Source: Pseudomonadota bacterium
GTDB lineage: Bacteria > Pseudomonadota > Alphaproteobacteria > Rhizobiales > Xanthobacteraceae
Assembly: GCA_023387735.1 (NCBI GenBank)
Contig: JAEWHP010000006.1
Span: 62,001 to 126,000, forward strand
Reading direction: 5' to 3'
DNA: 64,000 nucleotides
The position numbers and the translations under genes are program-made. The notes below the pieces were generated by a model. That model was not told the origin of the DNA. It saw only the letters and a list, made by a program, of their open reading frames with translations, and searched no databases. Of the stretch, positions 33,887 to 40,943 are shown in pieces. How positions within the stretch are numbered: position 1 is the stretch's first letter; each line of letters starts with the position of its first letter.

Positions 33887-34657
33887 ATGCTGAAGGGAAA
33901 GCGAGCACTTGTGACTGGCGCGACGGCCGGACTGGGATCGGCCGTGGCGGAAAGCCTTGCCGGCGCGGGTGCCGATATCGTCCTTCATGACCTCGCCGAA
34001 CCCAAGACGACGGCGGACAGGCTCCGGTCCCGCTTCGGCGTCGAGGTCACGAGTGTTGCCGCCGATCTGTCGCAGCGCCAATCGATCGAAACCATGATGG
34101 CCGATCTGCTCGGCCACGGAGCGATCGACATCCTGGTCAACAACGCGGTGGTCCGGCACTTCGCTCCGGTCGAGGCGTTCGCGCCGGAACGATGGGACGA
34201 AGCGCTCGCGGTCAACCTGTCGGCGCCGTTTCACCTGATCCGCCTTGCATTGCCGGCCATGAAGCAACGCGGCTGGGGCCGCATCATCAACCTGGCCTCG
34301 ATCTACTCGACCCGCGCCGTTGCCGACCGCATCGATTACGTCACGACCAAGACTGCCATCCTCGGCTTGACGCGGGCCGTCGCGCTCGAAACGGCGACGA
34401 CCGGGATCACCTGCAATGCGATTTCGCCGGGCACCCTGCCGACGCCGGCGATCAAGGGCAAGATTGCATCGATCGCAGCCCGCGAAGGCCGGAGCATTGA
34501 TGAGACTACGCGCGACTATCTGGGGGCCCGGCAGCCGAGCGCGCGGTTCATCGCCATGGAAAGTGTCGGCGCCCTGGTCGTCTTCCTGGCCAGCTCTGCC
34601 GGACAGGACATCACCGGCGCGACGCTGCCGGTCGACGGGGGCTGGGCCGCCGCATGA
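33887..34657 (+). CDS. Short-chain dehydrogenase/reductase
   Basis: A 256-residue classical SDR: TGATAGLG cofactor loop, DILVNNAVV, the catalytic Ser in NLASIYS with Tyr and Lys in DYVTTK, CNAISPGTLPTP, and the end DITGATLPVDGGW. ATG 33887 has AAGGA 8 nt upstream. It is co-transcribed with the hydroxyacid dehydrogenase. The substrate is not deducible. Confidence 0.93.
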   Translation: MLKGKRALVTGATAGLGSAVAESLAGAGADIVLHDLAEPKTTADRLRSRFGVEVTSVAADLSQRQSIETMMADLLGHGAIDILVNNAVVRHFAPVEAFAPERWDEALAVNLSAPFHLIRLALPAMKQRGWGRIINLASIYSTRAVADRIDYVTTKTAILGLTRAVALETATTGITCNAISPGTLPTPAIKGKIASIAAREGRSIDETTRDYLGARQPSARFIAMESVGALVVFLASSAGQDITGATLPVDGGWAAA

Positions 34658-34698
34658 GCACAGATGTCCGATCCGTGATGGAGGGATTCAATGTCTGA

Positions 34699-34881
34699 TA
34701 CATCGGGACCAACATCATCCGCACCCGTTACCGCGATGATCGCGAAGAGAAGGACTGTTTCGACCAGTTCAAGCTGGCACTCGATCCGGCTGCTATCGCC
34801 CGATCAATCGTGTTCGCATTGGACCAGCCGCCGCTTGTCCGGATTGCGGAGATGATGATTCTGCCCGTAAATCGCTATTGA
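34699..34881 (+). pseudogene. C-terminal remnant of another SDR gene
   Basis: A stop-bounded 60-codon frame reads YIGTNIIRTRYRDDREEKD, then LALDPAAIARSIVFALDQPP and VRIAEMMILPVNRY. This is the typical C-terminal third of an SDR (the 'IA..I.FAL.QP..V.I.E..I.PV' pattern). No start, cofactor or catalytic segment precedes it. It is different in sequence from the intact SDR ending at 34657, so it is a decayed second gene rather than a duplication of that end. Confidence 0.6.
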
Positions 34882-34909
34882 ACCAATGCCGGTATCAGGG
34901 CGGTAGACA

Positions 34910-35626
34910 ATGGAAAAACGCGGCCAACTGCACTCCACGCTTCGGATCGAGGACGTTCCGACCGTCCGCTCGATGGTCGCGCAAAAGCTGCGCGAAGCGA
35001 TCATGTCGGGCACGTTGAAGCCGGGCCAGCGCCTCGTCGAACGGGAGTTGTGCGAGATGATGGGGGTCAGCCGGCCGTCGATCCGCGAGGCGCTCCGGGC
35101 ACTGGAGGCCGACGGTCTCGTCAATACGGTGCCTCACCGCGGCCCGGTCGTCAGCACCATCAGCCTCGACGAAGCCAGGCAGCTATACGCGGCGCGCGCC
35201 GTGCTCGAAGGATTTGCCGGCCGCGAATGCGCCCGCCTCCGCGATCCGGAGGTCGTGCGGAGAATAGGCGATGCGCTGGCGCGGCTGAAGGCTGCGTTCG
35301 CCGAAGGCGATCTGACCGCCGCGCTGGAAGCCAAGACGGATTTTTATGCCGCACTGATCGGCGGCTGCCAGAATACCTTTGTCGAGCGCATGCTGAGGCC
35401 CCTGCACGATCGTATCACGCTGTTGCGCATCACTTCGATGTCGCAGCCGAAGCGCATCAACAAGAGCTTGCGCGAGGTCACCGCGATCTGGCGTGCGATC
35501 CAGAGCGGCGATCCCGACCTCGCCGAGCAGTGCTGCGTCGACCACGTCAAGGCGGCCGCAGTCGCCGCGCTAAGCATGATTGAACAGGCCTTCGCACAAA
35601 AGGAAAAGGCCGTAGCCAACGAGTAG
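34910..35626 (+). CDS. GntR-family (FadR/FCD) transcriptional regulator
   Basis: A 238-residue regulator. The N-terminal winged helix contains the GntR motif LREAIMSGTLKPGQRLVERELCEMMGVSRPSIREALRALEADG, split across residues about 27-70. The C-terminal FCD ligand domain begins LYAARAVLEGFAGR and has Asp/His metal-ligand candidates (KTDFYAALIGG, CVDHVKAA). Located between the SDR and a TctC gene, it likely controls the surrounding carboxylate catabolic genes, with their substrate as effector. Confidence 0.93.
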   Translation: MEKRGQLHSTLRIEDVPTVRSMVAQKLREAIMSGTLKPGQRLVERELCEMMGVSRPSIREALRALEADGLVNTVPHRGPVVSTISLDEARQLYAARAVLEGFAGRECARLRDPEVVRRIGDALARLKAAFAEGDLTAALEAKTDFYAALIGGCQNTFVERMLRPLHDRITLLRITSMSQPKRINKSLREVTAIWRAIQSGDPDLAEQCCVDHVKAAAVAALSMIEQAFAQKEKAVANE

Positions 35627-35671
35627 CCAGTCCCGGCCGAAGAGAAGCCGGACGGCAGATGGAGGAGTGTA

Positions 35672-36646
35672 ATGGAGTACGTTGCTAGAGTTTTGCTGTT
35701 GCTGCTGTTGTCATTGCCGACGCTGCCGGCTTCCGCACAGGAATATCCGAACCGACCGATCACCATGGTGGTGCCGTTCTCGGCAGGCGGGCCCGGCGAC
35801 GTGATCGCACGCCTGCTCGGAACATCGATGAGCGCGACGTTGAAGCAGTCGATCGTGATTGAAAACACCGTCGGTGCCGGCGGCACGCTCGGCACCAATC
35901 GCGTCGCCAAGGCAGCGCCGGACGGTTACACGCTGCTGCTGATGCATGTCGGCCAGGCAACCGCACCGGCACTCTATGCAAAACTGCCGTTCGATCCGAT
36001 CGGAGATTTCGCGCCGATTGGTCTCGTCACCGACGTGCCGATGCTGCTGGTGGCGCGGGCGAACTTTCCGGCAAAGGGCCTGAAGGAGCTGGTAGCCCAT
36101 GTGCGCGCCCAGGGTGACAAGGTCACTTACGGCAATGTCGGTCTCGGCTCCGCCTCGCACCTCTGCGGACTGATGTTCATGAGCGCCATCGATGCCAAGC
36201 TCACCCCGGTCTATTACAAGGGCGGCGGGCCGGCGCTCAACGACATCATCGCGGGCCACATCGACGTCTATTGCGATCCCGCGACCGGCCCGACGCCCTA
36301 TATCCAGGCAGGCACCATTCCGGGCTATGCGATCACCAGCAAGAAGCGGGTGGCGACGCTTCCGAACGTGCCCACGTCCGCGGAAGCCGGCGTACCCGGC
36401 TTCGACGTCACCACCTGGTATGGGCTGTACGCGCCGCGCAGCACGCCGAAGCCGATCGTGGATGCGCTCGTCGCCGCCCTGCAGAAGGCGCTCAAGGATC
36501 CGCCGCTGGTCAACCGGTTTGCCGAGCTCAGCATGGCGCCGGTCGAGGAAGAACGCGCCACGCCCGCAGCGCTCGATGCCTTCCTTCGGGCCGAGACCGA
36601 CAAGTGGTCACGCATCATCAAGAAAGCAGGTATCGAGCCACAGTGA
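35672..36646 (+). CDS. Bug/TctC-family periplasmic binding protein
   Basis: A 324-residue receptor with signal peptide (LLLLLLSLPTLPASAQ) and Bug motifs ITMVVPFSAGGPGDVIARLL and APDGYTLLLM, then LPNVPTSAEAGVPGFD and PRSTPKPIVDAL. GGAGG precedes the ATG. It is immediately downstream of the GntR regulator. No TctA/TctB is present. It is a distinct paralogue of the proteins at 29154 and 61036. Confidence 0.93.
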   Translation: MEYVARVLLLLLLSLPTLPASAQEYPNRPITMVVPFSAGGPGDVIARLLGTSMSATLKQSIVIENTVGAGGTLGTNRVAKAAPDGYTLLLMHVGQATAPALYAKLPFDPIGDFAPIGLVTDVPMLLVARANFPAKGLKELVAHVRAQGDKVTYGNVGLGSASHLCGLMFMSAIDAKLTPVYYKGGGPALNDIIAGHIDVYCDPATGPTPYIQAGTIPGYAITSKKRVATLPNVPTSAEAGVPGFDVTTWYGLYAPRSTPKPIVDALVAALQKALKDPPLVNRFAELSMAPVEEERATPAALDAFLRAETDKWSRIIKKAGIEPQ

Positions 36647-36665
36647 GCGCTGGTCGACGCCCAGT

Positions 36666-36956
36666 TCAGCTGCCGCTCTGCGGATTGCCGCGTTGCGAGG
36701 ACCTCTCCGCCTGGCGCGCCAGCCTTGCGTAGCCGACACGTAGCTGGTCTGCCGATATCAGGCCGCCATCGGCTCGCCGCGCTCCGGCGCGGGCGAGAAG
36801 CGACGCCAGGCTCCGCCACGTGAGTCCCGACGTGGCACGCAACTTCGCAATCTCGTCGAGGTGGTGAGCCAGCACGCGCTCGAAGGGCACCCGCTCACCT
36901 TCGACGGTCAACTCAGCTACGAACTTCTCGGCCCAAGATTTCGAATCGACACTCAT
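36666..36956 (-). CDS. Small hypothetical protein with possible helix-turn-helix
   Basis: A 96-residue protein. The middle is amphipathic helix (VPFERVLAHHLDEIAKLRATS), then GLTWRSLASLLARAG and LISADQLRVGYARLARQ. This pattern (short helix, turn, recognition-like helix, then a 'Y.R' ending) recalls TraK/MobC-like plasmid proteins, but the match is impressionistic. It marks the edge of a gene-poor, partly decayed stretch. Confidence 0.55.
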   Translation of the reverse strand: MSVDSKSWAEKFVAELTVEGERVPFERVLAHHLDEIAKLRATSGLTWRSLASLLARAGARRADGGLISADQLRVGYARLARQAERSSQRGNPQSGS

Positions 36957-37183
36957 CGGCGCAGACTAGGACCAGAGTTTCCGTTCGCTGTGCAAGAAAA
37001 AATAGATTGAGGTAACTACAGAACGCTCTGTTTTGTTACAAAAAGAGACAAATTGTTCGTTCGACATCATCACTGTGTTCATTCATTTGCACATCCGCCG
37101 ACGACGTCTGTCGTGTCGGCCTCGGGCAAGGTTCAGTTGCTATCAGGCAACGTACGATTTGCTCTGGTCGCCGCAAAAAACCC

Positions 37184-38070
37184 ATGGTCGATGCAAGCAC
37201 TGACAAGCCCACTTTATCACCTGAGCCAGCGGCGGCCGATACGGCCGCAACCAGCAACAACACGTCCGATGCACGACCGGCCGGCAAGGCCAACTCTGCC
37301 GGTGCTCACCTCACCGCCGCAGCGACGATCGATGAACTCCTCGCCAAAGAGGCACTCGCGAACCTGAAGCGCACGCGCGCCACAACGCACGCAGAGAACG
37401 TCAAATCCAAGGCACGCGTCCCAATCCCCGCGGCTACACTCGTCGTCAAACCACCGCAGTCACAAGCGTGGGTCACACCCTTCGTCACACTTGCCGCACT
37501 GTTCGGTATCACCACGGTGCTCTGCGCCGGCGGTCTGGCCTATCTGTACCTGCGGCCGTCTGCGGCCGTCACAACGTCGGACGCCGAATTTCGCAACATC
37601 AGGGAGTCGGTGGCCCAACTCCGGCGTACGGTGGCTACCCTGTCAACGGAGTTGGCGACGAATCGCGCGGCGCTCGACGCCGCGAACAAGGCCGCGAACG
37701 ATCGTTTTGGCCGTATCGTTCAAAGTCTCGATCGGGTGACCGCGATCAATCGGTCTCGGCCACCAGGATCGAGCGCATGGCGGAAGAAAAGGCCCATGTC
37801 GTCCGACCGGCGCCGCCCGCACCAACCCCAGAAATCACCGGCACCGTTCAACGGCAGCCGCGGCCAACAACCGCACGACGCGACGTCCTCGCCGGTTGGC
37901 GCGTGCGGCGCGCCTTTGAAGGCGTCGCGATTCTCGAGGGACAACCCGGCGTAATTGAAGTCGTGCTCGGCCAGGAAGTCCCGAACCTCGGTCGTATCGA
38001 GGAAATCAAATACGAGAACAATCATTGGCAGGTCTTGACCAGCAAGGGCGTCATTCTTCCTGCGCGCTGA
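37184..38070 (+). pseudogene. Frameshifted single-helix membrane protein gene
   Basis: Two overlapping frames appear to encode one protein. The first, from ATG 37184, gives an Ala/Pro/Thr-rich cytoplasmic region, a membrane helix (FVTLAALFGITTVLCAGGLAYLYL) and a coiled coil (ESVAQLRRTVATLSTELATN) up to about 37740. The natural continuation (TRIERMAEEKAHVVRP, DVLAGWRVRRAFEGVAILEG, ending LTSKGVILPAR at 38070) is in the -1 frame. The switch lies near 37735-37765, where both frames read plausibly. Either a one-base insertion broke the gene or the assembly has an error. The function is unknown. Confidence 0.6.
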
Positions 38071-39112
38071 CATGCGCATGTGCCGACCGCTGAACATCGC
38101 GCCGGCACCGTGATCTCTCCCGCCCTTACATCTGGCATGCCATGACAGTGCAGCCGTGCAGCACGGCTGCATGTTGGAGCGAGCAACCTCTGCGTCACGG
38201 CGCGCTCCGATGAAATTACAAAATGCTCTCCTTTAAAGCGCGCATTTCGCCTCTTCATCGCATCACACTTCTCTCTCGGAGAAGTTGCATCTCCAGCTTT
38301 TCCCGACGGTGTTGCTTCGGTGCCATAACCTGCAACACCGCGATGATTGTGACGACATGATGCTGCGATCGAGCCGACGACCGCGCACCATTCGACCGCG
38401 TCGGCTGCGCCGTCTTCCGCTGCTCGAGCGCGTCTCAAATTCGACAAAACCCATTTCGTTGCTTCAATAGAAGTATGTTCTGCAACGAATGCACTAATGG
38501 CTCAGCCCGTCGTCGGCATCGCTGTATGGCAACGCTACAATTTGCTCTCCATGACGCTCAGTCCGCGAATGGCGTGACGTCGATTTTAAAAATTGATTTT
38601 TCTCTATCATTTCTCGATCGCTCGAAAGTTGTATCGGAGTAACTGCTCAGTTGAATTGCTTGACGACGCGACTCCTATTCGACGTAATGGAACCATTCCG
38701 ATTCGCTGAGTGAGAGCTACGCGATGATGCTCGAAGCAAGACCCCAAGTTGGCTTTCTTGAGGCAGCAGGTGGCAAATCGTTGTTCTCATCTCGCTACAA
38801 CGGCGACCTGAAAGATGCGATCGGATCACACTCATGCAAGCCGACGCATGAGCGCGCTTAAGCGGATGGGCAAGCGAGGAATCATCGAATGTCGCCGAAC
38901 GACATCACCTCCCCGGCCCGCCTCGTCTTTTGCAGCCGGCTCTCCGTACGCGGGTAGCGGGCTTTAGAGGGGACCCGGTGCGCGCTCTCTGATCGCACCG
39001 CCCTGACGTCGTGCAGTACCTGTTGTGTCGCGTAAGTACCAACAAAGTAAAACGGAGCGAGCGTGCCGACTTCGACTCCACAACAACCATCCAGGCAAAC
39101 AGGGGCAGCTAC
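38071..39112. other. Gene-free stretch of about 1 kb
   Basis: No open frame here has a believable start and protein-like composition. The region is visibly more AT-rich than its surroundings (for example 38571-38660) and contains an inverted repeat at 38149-38171. It lies between a frameshifted gene and a flagellar gene fossil, so it looks like decaying DNA. Confidence 0.6.
38149..38171. repeat. Perfect 11-bp inverted repeat
   Basis: TGCAGCCGTGC and GCACGGCTGCA flank a single A. It is 79 bp after the frameshifted gene and has no T-run, so it could be a terminator-like hairpin or a small palindromic element. Confidence 0.6.
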
Positions 39113-39296
39113 ATGTTCGTCGTCATCGATGATCGGGAAAGCGTAACACAGGGCTATGCAGCGGGGTTCGATCGCGAGGGAGAGGTTTCGATCGGCTTTT
39201 CGTCGAAGGATTTTCGCGACTGGCTCGAATGTGCGGTCGGCAACGACGTACTGGCGATCGGCGCATTCATCCTGGGTGACTGCTCCGACCGAACGT
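39113..39296 (+). pseudogene. ftcR: 5' fragment of an FtcR-like flagellar regulator gene
   Basis: From ATG 39113 (AGGGG 7 nt upstream) the frame gives FVVIDDRESVTQGYAAGFD, then FSSKDFRDWLECAVGND and LAIGAFILGDCSDR. This matches the degenerate receiver start of FtcR, the OmpR-type flagellar regulator of rhizobia and Brucella. After about 60 residues the similarity stops and the frame runs into out-of-frame fliI sequence. The DNA-binding domain is missing. Identification is from memory of the family pattern. Confidence 0.55.
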
Positions 39297-39297
39297 C

Positions 39298-39681
39298 GAT
39301 GGCGACGATCACAACGAGCCGGTGGCAGACACGGTGCGCGGCACCCTCGACGGCCATATCGTGCTCGATCGCGAGGTCGCCGATCAGGGGCGCTATCCCG
39401 CCATCAACGTGCTGTCCTCGGTGTCACGATTGGCGCAACACGTCTGGTCCGCGGAGGAGCAGAACCTGGTCCGCAAGCTGCGCGCCATGATCGCCCGCTT
39501 CGAGGACACGCGCGATCTCCGCCTGATGGGCGGCTATCAGCCCGGCCGCGACGGCGAACTCGATCAGGCGGTTCAACTGGTGCCGAAGATGTACGACGTG
39601 ATGCGGCAGGCGCCGTCGGATCCGGCCTGCGTCGAACCGTTCCAGGAACTGCTGGCCGTGATCAAGAACGCGATCGGGTAG
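39298..39681 (+). pseudogene. fliI: 3' fragment of fliI (flagellar export ATPase)
   Basis: The frame reads DGDDHNEPVADTVRGTLDGH, then GRYPAINVLSSVSRLAQHVW and the RLMGGYQPGRDGELDQAVQL region, to a normal stop at 39681. These are hallmarks of the last 125 or so residues of FliI. The Walker motifs and first 300 residues are absent. It abuts the ftcR-like fragment, so one deletion seems to have fused the two. Confidence 0.8.
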
Positions 39682-39726
39682 CCGGCCACGGCGATTTATT
39701 GAACCGTCCGATGGCTGCTTCGCGCG

Positions 39727-40437
39727 TTACTGCCTGGCCCCCTCGGACGATTCCGCTTCGGTCGAAGCCAGGTACCGCCTGAGTTCGCCACTGGGATCGT
39801 CGTGAAAGGTCTGACGGTCCCTCAACTCGGGCGGCGCCCGCCAGCCCGGTTCGATGCCGGTCATGTCGGGCAGTTCATGGGCAATGCCCTTGTGGCAGTC
39901 GATGCAGGTCTTTTCCTTCGTGACGAGAAACTTGGCGTGGATGTCGGCCGCGCGCCGCGTCTGCTTGGTAAAATCCATCGCCGCGGCGGAGTGGCAGTTG
40001 CGGCACTCCAGCGAATCGTTGGCCTTCAGCCTTGCCCATTCGTGCTTGGCGAGTTCGAGCCGATGATCCTGGAACTTCTGCCTGGTATCGATCACGCCGA
40101 ATATCTTGCCCCAGACTTCCTTCGAGGCCTGCATCTTGCGGGCGATCTTGTCGGTCCAGTCATGCGGAACGTGGCAGTCGGGACAGGTCGCGCGGACCCC
40201 CGAGCGGTTCGAGAAGTGCGGAGTGCGCTGCAACTCCTCGAACACGTTGGCGCGCATTTCGTGACAGGAAGTGCAGAACTTCTCGGTGTTGGTGACCTCC
40301 AGCGCGGTGTTGAAGGCGCCCCAGAACAACACGCCGCAGACGAAGCCGCCGAGCGCGAGGAACCCCAGGCTCAGATGCGTGCTTGGGCGGCTGGCAATCT
40401 GCCAGAACCAGATCAGGAATGCCTTGAGCCGCTGCAT
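39727..40437 (-). CDS. napC: NapC tetraheme cytochrome c, quinol dehydrogenase
   Basis: NapC takes electrons from quinol and passes them to NapB/NapA. The 236 residues have one N-terminal helix (HLSLGFLALGGFVCGVLFWG) and four heme motifs: CTSCH, CPDCH, CRNCH and CIDCH. Length and layout match NapC rather than NrfH. It is the last gene of napEFDABC, 8 bp after napB. The start is ATG 40437. Confidence 0.96.
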   Translation of the reverse strand: MQRLKAFLIWFWQIASRPSTHLSLGFLALGGFVCGVLFWGAFNTALEVTNTEKFCTSCHEMRANVFEELQRTPHFSNRSGVRATCPDCHVPHDWTDKIARKMQASKEVWGKIFGVIDTRQKFQDHRLELAKHEWARLKANDSLECRNCHSAAAMDFTKQTRRAADIHAKFLVTKEKTCIDCHKGIAHELPDMTGIEPGWRAPPELRDRQTFHDDPSGELRRYLASTEAESSEGARQ

Positions 40438-40445
40438 CGACGCTC

Positions 40446-40943
40446 TCACTTCTTTCCGGGATCGACGAGCAGCATGTCCTTGAAGGTGCTCGGAACGAGC
40501 GGCTGGGCATCGTTTTGCTGGACGTGGCACGCCGTGCAGAAATATCGGCGGGGCGTCACGTCGGCGAGAACCTGGCCGTCGCGGTCCATGAAGTGGGTGA
40601 CGCTGATCATCGGCGCACCCGAACCTTCCGTGAACTGCCGGCGATGGCAGTCGAGGCAACGGTTGGTCTTGAGCGTGAGCTGATAATTCTCGATGGCGTG
40701 CGGAATGATCGGCGGCTGCTCCGGATAGTTGCGCATCAGCCGCTTGTCATCAGTGACCGGCCGCGCCAGCGGCGGCGCCGGCACATCGCCCATCGGCGGC
40801 GCCGCGCCAGTGACGCGCGGCACGATCTGCGGCGCCGTCTGGGCGTAGATCGCACCGCAGGCGAATACCAGCATGCCGCCGAGCAGCGCGCCCGCGACGG
40901 GCCTCAGAAGTCTCTTCAGACCGGAATGATCTTGACCGCGCAT
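40446..40943 (-). CDS. napB: NapB diheme cytochrome c subunit
   Basis: The small subunit of periplasmic nitrate reductase, relaying electrons from NapC to NapA. It has 165 residues with signal peptide (LLGGMLVFACGAIYAQ), the NapB stretch PEQPPIIPHAIENYQLT, and two heme sites CLDCH and CTACH with the expected intervening HFMDRDGQ. Its ATG lies inside the 3' end of napA (28-bp overlap), ensuring coupled translation. Confidence 0.96.
   Translation of the reverse strand: MRGQDHSGLKRLLRPVAGALLGGMLVFACGAIYAQTAPQIVPRVTGAAPPMGDVPAPPLARPVTDDKRLMRNYPEQPPIIPHAIENYQLTLKTNRCLDCHRRQFTEGSGAPMISVTHFMDRDGQVLADVTPRRYFCTACHVQQNDAQPLVPSTFKDMLLVDPGKK

Noticed and set aside
36666..39681. Integrated mobile element or prophage in the decayed segment
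   Set aside because: No integrase, transposase, att-like direct repeats or tRNA target could be seen; deletion and decay suffice.
39727..40437. NrfH/nitrite ammonification instead of NapC
   Set aside because: The tetraheme gene is contiguous with napB and napA and no nrfA is present.
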